NCBI GenBank assembly: GCA_014529385.2
Contig: CM043958.1
Coordinates: 80,074,025 to 80,138,024 of the forward strand
Length of the DNA stretch: 64,000 nt
Source: Adiantum capillus-veneris
Taxonomy: Eukaryota; Streptophyta; Polypodiopsida; Polypodiales; Pteridaceae
Reading direction: 5' to 3'
The first letter of the stretch is position 1; each line of letters starts with the position of its first letter. The notes under the pieces are model-generated. The model was given only the letters and a program-made list of their open reading frames with translations, was not told the origin of the DNA and searched no databases. This document shows positions 42,466 to 53,648 of the stretch, piece by piece. A program made the position numbers and the translations under genes.

Positions 42466-43185
42466 TGTTAGGAAATAAGACGTAGCTAAATAGTTATTTG
42501 AGTAGATTACTTAATGGAGAGAGATAGATTTCACATACACGAGATTATAGAGTAGATAAAGAGAGAGAGAGTACACACGATATACGTGGTTCACCCAATG
42601 TGGGCTACGTCCACGGGAAAGCAGCCACTCAATGGCTTTAGTACTTCAAAACAAGAAGTAGTTTACAAAGGGATTATACCCTTAATGGAGCTCCCGCCTT
42701 GCTTCACTCTCACAACCTCACACTCACCTTGTTGCGTCAACTTCACACTATATCAAATGTGTGTAGAAATGGCCTCCTTTTATAGGCCAAAAGGGTTGCC
42801 CTCTCTCATGAGAGGCAGCCATGTGTAGCCGCCCTTGTGTAGATAAGTCCAAATCGGACCCGCCAATCCGCCCATGTGTGGCCGCCCTTGTGTAGAAAAA
42901 TCCGCTTTTGAATTCGGCCACCGGCCATCGGCCATTGACTTCCGACCACTGGCCACCGGCCATTGACTACGGGCCACCACCGGCCAACCGATGGTTGTTT
43001 TCCGACCACTTTCCGGCCGCCGTCCGGCCATAATATTCCGGGGAAAAGGAACATTCGTGAAAATTTTTATTTCCGGCGAGTGATTTTCCTTTACGCATGA
43101 TGGCTTCTCCTCATAATGGGGGCCTTACAAATGTGCGCTTTTACCACATAAAATTACAAGGGTAAATGAGGCTCCATACTTAACA
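42466..43185 (-). repeat. Copia A copy 2, 3' LTR
   Basis: 720 bp, TGTTAGG...CTTAACA on the plus strand. The GC-rich 'ggccaccggcca' cluster (about 42915-43020) differs in repeat number from the partner LTR. Confidence 0.92.
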
Positions 43186-43245
43186 ATCTCCCACTTGGAG
43201 ACTGATCTCCAAACCAAACCTGTGACTGCTTTCCATCCTGGCTTC

Positions 43246-43833
43246 TTATCCTTGAATGCCGATTGAAGATGAGCAAAAGCTCAACTTCTCCTTGTTGACC
43301 ACCTTTGTAAACATGTCTGCAGGATTTTCACTTGTATGCACCTTTCCTAGCTTTAGTTGTCCCTCTTCCAAAAGAGTGCGTATGAAGTGATATCTCACCT
43401 CAATGTGCTTTGTCCTTGAATGAAAGGCTGAGTTCTTTGCAAGATGGATAGCGCTTTGGCTATCACTGTACAAGACACAATTGTCTTGTTTGAATCCAAT
43501 CTCTTCTAAGAATCTATGAAGCCACATAGTTTCTTTGCTTGCCTCCGTCATTACTACATACTCTGCTTCCGTGGTAGAAAGTGAAACCACTTTCTGCAGC
43601 TTTGAAGCCCAACTTACTGTTGTGCCTCCAACCGTGAACACGTAGCCAGTAGTGCTCCTTCGAGTATCTTTGTCACCTGCCATATCTGCATCAGCATACC
43701 CTTCTAGAAAAATATCAGTTCCCCCAAAATACAAAGCATTTGTTGTTGTCCCTTTTAGATACCTAAGTATCCACTTCACAGCTTGCCAATGCTCTTTACT
43801 GGGGTTGTCCATGAATCTACTCACAACTCCCAC
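43246..43833 (-). pseudogene. Copia A copy 2 RNase H
   Basis: A 195-codon frame: SRFMDNPSKEHWQAVKWILRYLKGT (RT/RNase H connection), YADADMAGDKDTRRSTTGY (first catalytic aspartate), SLSTTEAEYVVM, LYSDSQSAIHLAKN, RTKHIEVRYHFIRTLL and DMFTKVVNKEKL. All the motifs expected of copia RNase H are present and undamaged. It is out of frame with the RT upstream by the lesion also seen in copy 1, so it cannot be made as part of Pol without recoding. Confidence 0.9.
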
Positions 43834-44312
43834 TGCATGTGCAATGTCCTTGTCCAGACCATAGCATACATTAGAGAACCTACCACTGCAACATATGGAA
43901 CTTTAGACATATAGGCTATCTCCTCTTGCGTCTTTGGACACATATCCTTCGTTAGTTTAAAATGACCAGCCAAAGGTGTAGAAACTGGTTTTGCATTTTG
44001 CATTGCAAACGTTTCTAGTACCTTCTTGATGTAATCTTCTTGAGATAGCTTTATTGTCTTCTTCGTCCTGTCCCTTGATATTTTCATACCAAGTATCCTC
44101 TTTGCAGCACCTAAATCTTTCATTGAAAAAGATTTAGACATCTCCTCTTTTAGGTCTTTGATGTCCTGCATGTTAGCACTTGCAATCAACATGTCATCAA
44201 CATACAACATTAGGATGATGAATTTCCCATCTCCCAAATTCTTCGTGTAGACGCAGTGATCCGAGTTTCGTCTTGTGAATCCATGATCCAACATCCATCG
44301 ATCAAACTTCAA
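43821..44312 (-). pseudogene. Copia A copy 2 reverse transcriptase, palm and thumb
   Basis: A 163-codon frame: MLDHGFTRRNSDHCVYTK, the active-site LMLYVDDMLIASANM, KDLGAAKRILGMKI and SQEDYIKKVLE. It ends SLMYAMVWTRTLHMQWEL exactly as copy 1 does at 9123. The upstream piece (44313-44595) has small deletions, including about 40 bp relative to copy 1 near 44480. Confidence 0.88.
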
Positions 44313-44595
44313 GTACCATTGTCTTGATGCTTGCTTAAACCATACAAGATCTTCTTTAATCTACAAACCATTTTCTCCTTACCTTTTACTTCATACCCCT
44401 TTGGTTGAAGCATGTAGATTTCCTCCTCTAAGTCACCGTGAGGAATTGCCGTATTTACATCCATTTGCTCGAGATTTAGTTCATTTTTACAACAGGAGAA
44501 AATATTTCATTGAAGTCAATACCTTTCTTTTGAGAAAACCCTTTTACCACAAGCCTAGACTTGTACCTTTTCTTCCCACCTTCTTCTTACTTCAG

Positions 44596-44866
44596 CTAGT
44601 ACACCCATTTGTTTTGAAGTGCCCGCTTACCTTTAGGCAACTCAACCAACTCCCATGTTTGGTTGCGATGTAGTGAGTCCATCTCCACTTGCATGCTCTT
44701 CGTCCATTCTTCTTTGGATTCATGTTGCGTAGCTTCTTCGTATGATTCTGGCTCTCCAGAATCTGAGATCAAGAGATGGTTGAAGGAAGGAATAATCCTT
44801 TCAGGAGGTCTACTTGCTCTTGTAGATCTTCGGGGAATAGGTTGAGGCTCCTCATTTGGTTGACGT
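44596..44866 (-). pseudogene. Copia A copy 2 linker and start of RT
   Basis: It contains the linker RRSTRASRPPERIIPSFN and the RT start EMDSLHRNQTWELVELPKGK...NKWVY. The frame runs on into element L, but those residues are foreign. The matching copy 1 segment (9950-10210) continues where this one is cut, fixing the insertion point. Confidence 0.85.
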
Positions 44867-45691
44867 TGTCGTGCTGTGACACGTACATAGTGGGAACGCA
44901 TGCTACAAGAGTTATCTTATAATTTTTTAGATATATAATTATATTTCTTATAATGTACATATGCATATTTAGGTATAATAATAAGCCTTCTATCTCATCC
45001 TATTATTTTTCTCAAGGGTAACCTATTCTTACTTTACCATCAGAAAATATTATGGGAAAAGCGTCAGTAGCTCCGCCTCTTTAACTTGGGGCAAAAAGCA
45101 TTGATTCTTTATTTCTACTATCTCATTATCATCTCACACCCTATCTAGATCCTATATCTAGGGTAAACTCCAATATATATATATTCTATGTATTTTGCAT
45201 GTTTTTCTTATATTTCTTTTTAAATAGCTACTAGGGGGGAATCAAATCCTAGTGGGACACTAGGTGGCATGATTTCAAAGATACACTTATTTAAATGCAT
45301 TATTGCAAGCATGATTACAAAGCTTTGTCAAGGAGCAATGTCATGCTTTCATATGAAATGAGGTGTCCTTTGGAATCAAATGAAAGTCTAAGCTAAGGGG
45401 ACCACAGGAAGACTTTTGCTGCCAGAAATGGACCCTATTTTGATGATTTTTTTACACAAGGTTCCAATACGAATTGGAAAATGATTTTAAAATGAAAATC
45501 GTAGCTAATGAGCTGAATTTTTCACCCATATTTTTACTTTTTTATTTAGAGCCACGGTTGAAGAGATATAATCAAAATACTGGACCCCAGTCTGCCCACA
45601 TCATGCAAGGACAACTCATTTCCAACTTTTCCAGTTTCTATTCACACTAGCTCTTCTCTTCTTGTGTAAACCCTTGGGGTTTCCCTTCACC

Positions 45692-45698
45692 TATAAAA
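45692..45698 (+). promoter_or_regulatory. Element L promoter TATA box, 5' LTR
   Basis: 'ctataaaaggg' in a GC/CT-rich setting, matched at 50154-50160 in the 3' LTR. It marks the likely U3/R border, placing the small ORFs (46304 on) inside the transcribed leader. Confidence 0.65.
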
Positions 45699-46037
45699 GG
45701 GGACCTCTTCTTCCTTGAAAAGAACTCAAGCATTCAAGCCATTGATGAGAGGAATTCATGAGGGAGGGAGTAGTAATGCCAAATTGTACTTAGTCATTAA
45801 CATAAGCCTAAACCTACACTTTCTCCTAGAAGAAGACTAGCCATTCTTGCAACAAGCTAACCTTGGAAGATCAACTCTAATCAAAGAATTTCCTGCACTT
45901 GGTGTATCAATCAAAGTGGAATTATCCACTCTTCTTCTCTCTCCGTCAATAATGGTGCCGAAGGGTTTGTCAAGTAAGATGTGTTGTACATTGATGTTTT
46001 CTTGATTTCTTGTTGTTTTCTTTTTCATCTCTAATCC

Positions 46038-46040
<3 letters not shown>

Positions 46041-46110
<70 letters not shown>
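46041..46110. repeat. (AT)n microsatellite
   Basis: About 35 AT units. The homologous tract in the 3' LTR (about 50503-50526) has about 12, so it has changed since insertion. Confidence 0.95.
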
Positions 46111-46113
<3 letters not shown>

Positions 46114-46303
46114 ATCTCCTTAACCAAACCTATCTCTCTCACTCTTAGTAATTCATCCTCTCTACAAATTCTAGGTTCTCTTTGCTACAAGTACATTTCT
46201 CCCCGTAGCATCCTTATTGCCTACGGGCAAGAATAGGGCTTGCGAGGGAAACTTCTCATCTCTTCACTTCTCTCATATCTACATTTCTCACATACTATCC
46301 TAG

Positions 46304-46522
46304 ATGAATAACCCACATGGTGATAATTTTTATCGCTTTTACTCTGTACGATCTATCAGAATTAACGTATGGATTAGCTGTAAAATACACTTTCAACAAC
46401 GTATAGTGTTTCTCTTTGACCCAGAAAGGCTCAATGAAATACTTCTATCACCTGATCCCATCATACTACCTCTCATAGACTATAACTTTTCTTTTGATGT
46501 AAGCGTAGTTATCTTGTTATGA
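46304..46522 (+). CDS. LTR small ORF a (5' LTR copy)
   Basis: 72 codons, unknown protein. It shares with small ORF b the spacing 'K-x-x-FQ-x-x-I-x-x-LFD-x-x-RLN-x-I' and 'ILP-x-I-x-Y-x-x-S-x-DV'. The stop TGA overlaps the next ATG by ATGA (46519-46522). It lies about 600 nt downstream of the TATA box and upstream of the main ORF at 46983. It differs from the 3' LTR copy (50723-50941) by few residues. Confidence 0.45.
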   Translation: MNNPHGDNFYRFYSVRSIRINVWISCKIHFQQRIVFLFDPERLNEILLSPDPIILPLIDYNFSFDVSVVILL

Positions 46523-46728
46523 ACCAAGAGTATTTGTACACACAATTAATCCCAATCACTAGACAAAATATATATATTATGGTAAGCACAAAACTATAAT
46601 TCCAAAGATCAATTCGTAGCCTATTTGGTCAGCCAAGATTGAATGCCATTAAGTCATCTATTAACCCTTTCATATTACCCATGATACGATATGACCATAG
46701 CCTTGATGTTTTCATATTTGTGTTGTTT
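46519..46728 (+). pseudogene. LTR small ORF b (5' LTR copy), stopped
   Basis: It starts with ATG overlapping the stop of ORF a. A TAA at 46597-46599 replaces the CAA glutamine codon of the 3' LTR copy after 26 codons. The remainder of the frame is still readable (LFGQPRLNAIKSS...). The intact version is at 50938-51150. Confidence 0.5.
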
Positions 46729-46982
46729 TGACACTCTCTTTTGTGTTCTTTCTTTGTGTGTGTGAGTGCAAGAGAGAAAGAGTGGAACTTCTTTGATTGC
46801 ACTTCTTTCCAAACCCTAGTCTTCATGGCATCTATGGTTTAACTCCTTCATATAGTTTTTGTTGAGTTCTCTCACAAACTCTCATAGCCATAAGCCCCAC
46901 GCTTTCCTGGCAAGACCGCAAATTTCTCGACCCATTTTTTGGTGAACCCAACGCGAAAAAGCCGGGGTGAGAGTACGTAAAG

Positions 46983-49352
46983 ATGGCTAGTAAAGTGGAG
47001 AAGCTATATGCTGAAATGAAAGAGCTTGTAGACAGATGTAAATGGCTTGAAGAAGAAGACCGGATTCAAAAAGCGATTGAAAGCGCTAGGCAATCCGTAT
47101 ATAATGAGTTGAATATATTCAAAGGCTATGATCCAGAAGGATATCTTGAGTGCTATGTGAAAGAGATGAGGCTTCAAGCAATTCCACAAGCTCGGATGAT
47201 TGCAGCATTTGTTGAACTTGTGAGTGATGATTTCAAGCACCAAGTTCAAGACTATGCAAGTGTATATGCAAGCAACTGGGGTGAGTTTTCTACAGCTATA
47301 ACACAGGTATGCTTGAAATATCAAGACCAAGAGATGGAACAGAGAGGAAGTGGATGTAACCAGCTAGAGTTGGTGTCTCCTGTAAGCCATGCAAGTGTCA
47401 ACACATCCATACAGGCTAATTTAGAAGCACTAATAGATGCATATCTTTTGCAAGATACAAATTTATTGTATGCAGATGAAGCAGACATAGTGGAAGCTAT
47501 TTATGCACCTTTAGGTCTTGTAACCTTCGTATCTCAAGATAATGACTCTGATGATGCTATCCAAGCGCTTGAAACGGCTCAAAGCGACTTAGAGGATGAT
47601 GCAAACTCGTCTGCGGCTATGATAGATGATTTGGACGCTCCTTTTGATTCGTTTGAAGATGCACATGAGTGTATATACAAGGATGAGGATGCTATGGTTT
47701 TGACAGAGGATGTGAAGGGAAAACAGGTGGAAGACGGCTATATTAGTGACGTGCTACAATCTACTTTTGAGCAGATCCAAGAACTTTTACCAAGTTTAGA
47801 AGAGCCGGATGCCTATGCTGAAGAAATATACCAGGATGAAGAAGTCATTATCAATGCTTTCCTATGCAAGTTTGATGCATGTGGTACTACCCAAATGGAC
47901 ATGCCTAGCTGCGAAAGTGCTAATTTAGAGGGGGTGACTGAAAATCTCTTCCTTTGTGAGTATAGCTCTGCTAGTAGCATTGTGGATTGTGAAGTACCTC
48001 AGCTAGACGAGGTGGAAGAAGAGGAGTGCATTGACAGAGTAATATGTATGTCTTGTATATATGGGGTAGCAGATGTGATGCAGATGACTCATGAAATTGT
48101 GCCTTATTTAGAGCTAGAGGCAGCAAGCTTTCACAATTCCATGGTAGAGGAAGGAATGACAGATGCATATTCTCTGCATGAGGATTGGGGTTCTGCGGAT
48201 GAAGCTATGAATCTTCAAGATTCACAAATCAAAGATAAAGAAATGTTTGGGAATGCTATATAGGTTGAAGTGACATCAGAGGATAGAGTAGAAGAGCAAG
48301 AAACCTCTTCGGATATGGTCTGTGATTGGGGTGATATTTCTGATCTGTGTGAAGATGCAAATAAAGATGCTTGCCATAAAGTGCCTACTATACAGGGTTT
48401 TAAGAATTTCGGTTGCTTGCAGGTATGCAAACAATATCTGAGGCATAAAAGGGATTTAGGTCTTGTGTCACAGGGTATAAATTGCAAGCAGGTTTGTGAG
48501 CATCTATCTGCTATGGATAGGAAGGGTATACATGGTGATGCCTTGAAGCAAGAAGAGGATGCTAGCTCTATGCTGACACCAGAGTCATGTAATGAAGAAG
48601 GGTTCTCCCTAGATGAGTGGATACATGATTCAATTGAAGATAATTTAGGGATGGGTCAAAAAGGAAGAAGGGGTGAAGATATTGTGTTAGAGACTAACTC
48701 CAAGGAGGTTTTTGAGCAGTCGGTTACAAGTGACCGGGAGCATACCTACCAGGATGATTTGGAAAGGGAATTAGACACCATATTTGAGAGGTATGCAAAG
48801 TTTTATGATGTAAAGCTGGAGAGGTATTTGGTAAAAGGTGAGAGAGTTGATGAGAGGTTTACCATGCATATTTATGAGGTTTCTCTCGATGTTGAGAAAG
48901 GCTATCTAGAGGATTCTTTTGAGAATGAAGATGCAGATTCAGACTTCTATGCAAAAGAGGTACATATGGATTTAGAGGTTGGTGAGAAGGTTGAAGTGCA
49001 GTTTCAAAAATCTTTCAAGTATATTACAGGAAGCTTGGAAGTGTTTTTTGAAGATGAGGATAAAGAACTTATGTCTCTACGTCATGAAGATTTTGCGCAT
49101 AATGGAGATTTGTTACAGATGTTTTGGAGACAGATGTATATAACAATTCCTTTTGATCCGAGAGGAATTAAAAGATGCGGAGAATCTCAATGCTTAGTAC
49201 AATACAAGTTTTTGAGCTACCCATATGATCCTGGAGGAGGTCATGGGATGACAGGGGATACAATTGCTTTCACAAGTTACCATGAGGCTGGCACATGCTG
49301 GAGGATGTGCAGGTTTATAGGGGGTGGATGTCGTGCTGTGACACGTACATAG
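46983..49352 (+). pseudogene. Element L long ORF (426 + 362 codons, split by TAG)
   Basis: ATG 46983 to a TAG at 48261-48263, then open in the same frame to 49352, about 789 codons. The last 24 bases lie in the 3' LTR. The N-terminal 110 residues look like a divergent Gag capsid: a coiled-coil-like start (VEKLYAEMKELVDRCKWLEEE), FKGYDPEGYLECYVKEMRLQ, and NWGEFSTAITQVCLKYQDQE. The remainder is strongly acidic (Asp/Glu) with scattered Cys and resembles nothing I know. No zinc knuckle, DSGA/DTGA protease site or YxDD is present. The leader 'ttttttggtgaaccc' (46935-46949) may be a primer site. The TAG is probably a mutated CAG. Confidence 0.65.
49318..49328 (+). other. Element L polypurine tract
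   Basis: 'tagggggtgga' directly before the 3' LTR start TGTCGTGC; the position and composition fit the plus-strand primer. Confidence 0.75.
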
Positions 49353-50722
49353 TGCGAACGCATGCTACAAGAGTTATCTTGTAATTTTTTAGATATATAA
49401 TTATATTTCTTATAATGTACATATGCATATTTAAGTATAATAATAAGCCTTCTATCTCATCCTATTATTTTTCTCAAGGGTAACCTATTCTTACTTTACC
49501 ATCAGAAAATACTATGGGAAAAGCGTCAATAGCTCCGCCTCTTTAACTTGGGGCAAAAAGCATTGATTCTTTATTTCTACTATCTCATTATCATCTCACA
49601 CCCTATCTAGATCCTATATCTAGGGTAAACTCCAATATATATATATTCTATGTATTTTTCATATTTTTCTTATATTTCTTTTTAAATAGCTACTAGGGGG
49701 GAATCAAATCCTAGTGGGACACTAGGTGGCATGATTTCAAAGATACACTTATTTTAATGCATTAATGCAAGCATGATTACAAAGCTTTGTCAAGGAGCAA
49801 TGTCATGCTTTCATATGAAATGAGGTGTCCTTTGGAATCAAATGAAAGTCTAAGCTAAGGGGACCACAGGAAGACTTTTGCTGCCAGAAATGGACCCTAT
49901 TTTGATGATTTTTTAACACAAGGTTCCAATACGAATTGGAAAATGATTTTAAAATGAAAATCGTAGCTAATGAGCTGAATTTTTCACCCATATTTTTACT
50001 TTTTTATTTGGAGCCACGGTTGAAGAGATATGATCAAAATATTGGACCCCAGTCTGCCCACATCATGCAGAGACGGCTCATTTCCAACTTTTCCAGTTTC
50101 TATTCACACTAGCTCTTCTCTTCTTGTGTAAACCCTTGGGGGTTCCCTTCACCTATAAAATGGGACCTCTTCTTCCTTGAAAAGAACTCAAGCATTCAAG
50201 CCATTGATGAGAGGAATTCATGAGGGAGGGAGTAGTAATGCCAAATTGTACTTAGTCATTAACATAAGCCTAAGCCTACACTTTCTCCTAAAAGAAGACT
50301 AGCCATTCTTGCAACAAGCTAACCTTGGAAGATCAACTCTAATCAAAGAATGTCCTACACTTGGTGTATCAATCCAAGTGGAATTATCCACTCTTCTTCT
50401 CTCTCCGTCAATAATGGTGCCGAAGGGTTTGTCAAGTAAGATGTATTGTACATTGATGTTTTCTTGATTTCTTGTTGTTTTCTTTTTCATCTCTAATCCT
50501 ACATATATATATATATATATATATATAATCTCATCTCCTTAACCAAACCTATCTCTCTCACTCTTAGTAATTCATCCTCTCTACAAATTCTAGGTTCTCT
50601 TTGCTTAAGGTACATTTCTCCCCGCAGTATCCTTATTGCCTACGGGCAAGAATAGAGCTTGCGAGGAAAACTTCTCATCTCTTCACTTCTCTCATATCTA
50701 CATTTCTCACATACTATCCTAG

Positions 50723-50941
50723 ATGAATAACCCACATGATGATAATTTTTATCGCTTTTACTCTGTACGATCTATTAGAATTAACGTATGGATTAGCCGT
50801 AAAATACACTTTCAACAACGTATAGTGTTTCTCTTTGACCCAGAAAGGCTCAATGAAATACTTCTATCACCTGATCCCATCATACTACCTCTCATAGACT
50901 ATAACTTTTCTTTTGACGTAAGCGTAGTTATCTTGCTATGA
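50723..50941 (+). CDS. LTR small ORF a (3' LTR copy)
   Basis: 72 codons, unknown. The core reads KIHFQQRIVFLFDPERLN, then PIILPLIDYNFSFDV. It overlaps small ORF b by ATGA (50938-50941). Codons shared with ORF b often differ only at synonymous positions (F ttt/ttc, D gac/gat, R agg/aga, L ctc/ttg, P cct/ccc), as expected if both were once under protein-level selection. No signal peptide or membrane segment is clear. No homologue is recognised. Confidence 0.5.
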   Translation: MNNPHDDNFYRFYSVRSIRINVWISRKIHFQQRIVFLFDPERLNEILLSPDPIILPLIDYNFSFDVSVVILL

Positions 50942-51150
50942 ACCAAGAGTATTTGTACACACAATTAATCCCAATCACTAGACAAAATATATATATTATG
51001 GTAAGCACAAAACTACAATTCCAAAGAACAATTCGTAGCCTATTCGATCAGCCAAGATTGAATTCCATTAACTCATCTATTAACCCTTTCATATTACCCA
51101 TGATACGATATGACCATAGCCTTGATGTTTTCATCTTTGTGTTGTTTTGA
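50938..51150 (+). CDS. LTR small ORF b (3' LTR copy)
   Basis: 70 codons, unknown. The core reads KLQFQRTIRSLFDQPRLN, then PFILPMIRYDHSLDV, collinear with small ORF a. The ATG overlaps ORF a's stop, the arrangement that allows termination-reinitiation. Downstream is a pyrimidine-rich stretch and the LTR end. Alternatively the pair is a non-coding duplicated LTR motif that happens to be open. Confidence 0.5.
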   Translation: MNQEYLYTQLIPITRQNIYIMVSTKLQFQRTIRSLFDQPRLNSINSSINPFILPMIRYDHSLDVFIFVLF

Positions 51151-51355
51151 CACTCTCTTTTGTGTTCTTTCTTTGTGTGTGTGAGTGCAAGAGAGAAAGA
51201 GTGGAACTTCTTTGATTGCACTTCTTTCCAAACCCTAGTCTTCATGGCATCTATGGTTTAATTCCTTCATATATTTTTTGTTGAGTTCGCTCACAAACTC
51301 TCACAGCCATAAGCCCCGCGCTTTCCTGGCAAGACCGCAAATTTCTCGACAACGT

Positions 51356-52501
51356 TGTTGCACATTGTCACCGTTTGCAGTCCTTGAGTCTTCCCTGTCC
51401 TCAAGCTCCATGTACTCATCACCTGTGTTCTTTTGTTTGTTTTCTTTCCAAGTAATATTTGTACATATTTTGTTCATTAAAAATTACATCCCTACTCCTT
51501 AAGATTTTACCATCTTCAGGATTCCATGGGCGATACCCAAAGTCACCTTCTCCATAGCCAATGAAGAAACACTTTTTGGACTTTGCATCTAGCTTTGATC
51601 TTAGTCTTCTATCTATGTGCATGAAAGCCTCACACCCAAACACTTTGAGAAATGCATAATTCACCGGTTTACCTGTCCATGCCTCTTCTGGAACTCCATC
51701 CAATGCCGTTGAGGGTGACCGATTGATTAAGTACATAGACGTACTTATAGCTTCCGCCCAAAGCTCAAGCGGTAGGCCAGCATGTAGCCGCATGCTTCCT
51801 GCTCGCTCCATGATTGTCCTGTTCATCCTTTCCGAAATCCCATTTTGTTGAGGTGTCCTTGGGGTTGTCCTTTGCCTCCGAATGCCATTGCTAGCACAAA
51901 ATCTTTCAAAATCTTGGCTGCAATATTCACCTCCATTGTCGGATCTGAGGCATTTAACCTTGGTACCTGTTTCATTCTCCACAAAGGCTTTCCACCTTTG
52001 AAATATGGAAAATACATCGGATTTATTCTTCATGATATAAACCCATGTTTTTCTAGTCGCATCGTCTATGAATGTTACATAGTACAATGAGCCACCAAGT
52101 GATGGTGTACTTGCAGGACCCCAAACATCAGATTGAACCAACTCAAGTTTTTTATTTTTTCTTTCATTTCTTGATTTTTGAAATTTCACCCTCTTTTGTT
52201 TACCATAAACACAATCTTCACAGAACTCTAAGTCCACTTCTTTCAAACCTGGTAGAAGCTTCTTTGTTTGAAGGATTTGCATTCCTTTGGCACTCATATG
52301 CCCAAGTCGGTAGTGCCACACCGCACTGTCAACTTTTGTAGTTGCTGCACAAGCTAAAGGTTGCGTGCTAATAGTGCACAAGTAAAGTGTACCGACCTTT
52401 TCTCCTTTGGCAACCACCAAAGATCCCTTTGAGATCTTCCACCGTTTGTTTCCGAATGCAATGTTGTGACCTTCATCGTCCAATTGTCCTGTAGAGATCA
52501 A
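51356..52501 (-). pseudogene. Copia A copy 2 integrase
   Basis: A frame of 360 codons (52501-51419) with HYRLGHMSAKGMQIL...CEDCVYGKQKR (zinc site), SDVWGPASTPS and RSDNGGEYCS (catalytic aspartates), and QQNGISERMNRTIMERAGS (glutamate). It ends in the conserved YLERKQTKE, where a frameshift stops it; copy 1 reads on. All catalytic residues are present. The 51356-51418 part is the linker next to element L's target copy. Confidence 0.88.
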
Positions 52502-53575
52502 TTTTTTGCGAAGAGAAGGAACATGCCTAACATCTTTAAGCTTCCATTCATTTTCGTTATAGCAGTTTTGACAGAAACTGTACCTTTGCCGACAATCTCA
52601 CAAGCTTCATCATCTCCCAAGTATACATACCCAAAAATTACCTTTGGTGTAGTCTTGGAAATGTTGCTTGTGTGGTGTCGCATGGAATGAAGCCCCGGAA
52701 TCTACTATCCAGGAATTAGACACATTGTCTAATGAGAGAATTAGAGCATCTTGCTCTACTTTACCTGCCACATTGGCCTCCGATGTTGGCTTGTTGTCTT
52801 GAGACTTAGTCTCCTTCTTCTTCTTGGACCAGCAATCCTTCTTGACGTGGCCCTTCTTGCCGCAGTTCCAACATTCAAAAACTGACTTTGTGCGTGACTT
52901 GCTCCGTCTTGAGCGATCACGACTCTTTTGGCTTTTGAACCTCTCCTTAGGCCTTCCTCTTGTTTCCACTGACAATGCAGCACTTGATGATTCTCCTGTG
53001 CTTCTCCTTCGTATTTCCTCGCTTACGAGAACACCCACAACATCATCAAACTTAAGAGTATTTGTACCAGAGATAGAATTACTTACAGCCATCACAAGGC
53101 TGTCCCAACTATCCGGTAGAGATGATAGTATAAGGAGAGCTCGCACTTCGTCATCGAAATTGATTTTCACCGAATGAAGTTGACTTATGTTTGTGTTAAA
53201 GTCATTTAGGTGTTCTGCAACAACTGAACCATTCTCTGTCATCTTTAGATTGAGTAAGCGCTTCATTAGAAATACCTTATTGGATGCCGATGGTTTCTGG
53301 AAGAAGTCGTCAAGTGACTTCATCAAGTCCTCCGTGGTCTTCATCTCTGAAACATTGAAGGCCACCGTTGACGCTAAGCTTAACCGGATTATGCTCAGTG
53401 CCTTTCGATCAAGGACAATCCATGATTCATCTGCCATCGTTGCGGGCTTCTTTGCAAGACCGCCTAGTGGCAAATAGAGGTCCTTCTGGTAGAGATAGTC
53501 TTCAATCTGCATCTTCCAATGTTGGTAGTTTTTGCCATTGAACTTCTCAATCTTGAGCTTCCCTTCCTCCGCCAT
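52502..53575 (-). pseudogene. Copia A copy 2 Gag and protease
   Basis: The ATG at 53573-53575 (MAEEGKLKIEKFNGKNYQHW) starts an open frame to 52610. It carries the UBN2-type capsid (LMKSLDDFFQKPSASNKVFLMKRL), zinc knuckle CWNCGKKGHVKKDC and protease WIVDSGASFHAT. An extra A in an A-run near 52636 shifts the frame after KGNF, and an extra two bases near 52558 shift it again before integrase. The Gag start is intact, unlike copy 1. Confidence 0.9.
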
Positions 53576-53634
53576 AACTCCCACTCAATTCAAGGAATCC
53601 TTTCCTTGAGATAATTTAGCTACGACAAAACCTT

Positions 53635-53646
53635 GCTCTGATACCA
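53635..53646 (-). other. Copia A copy 2 primer-binding site
   Basis: TGGTATCAGAGC on the minus strand, two bases from the 5' LTR. Confidence 0.9.
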
Positions 53647-53648
53647 GT

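Larger units (their letters stand above)
44867..46931 (+). repeat. Element L 5' LTR
   Basis: 2065 bp. It includes a TATA box (45692-45698), an (AT)n tract of about 70 bp (46041-46110) and the small-ORF pair. It differs from the 3' LTR by scattered substitutions and the AT tract length. Confidence 0.9.
44867..51351 (+). mobile_element. Element L: LARD-like LTR element with 2-kb LTRs
   Basis: A 6.5-kb element inserted in copia A copy 2. LTRs are 44867-46931 and 49329-51351, with TGTCG...CGAC(A) ends. The flanking repeat is ACGT (44863-44866 and 51352-51355), or 5 bp with one mismatch (GACGT/AACGT). The purine tract 'atagggggtgga' precedes the 3' LTR. The 2.4-kb interior holds one long frame split by a TAG, with no protease, RT, RNase H or integrase motif. 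It would need another element's enzymes. Orientation plus is set by the purine tract and the ORF. Confidence 0.88.
49329..51351 (+). repeat. Element L 3' LTR
   Basis: 2023 bp, matching 44867-46931. It keeps both small ORFs open and has the shorter AT tract. Confidence 0.9.

Noticed and set aside
45837-46142. Minus-strand frame with a Tyr-Ile repeat
   Set aside because: Product of the (AT)n tract in the element L LTR.
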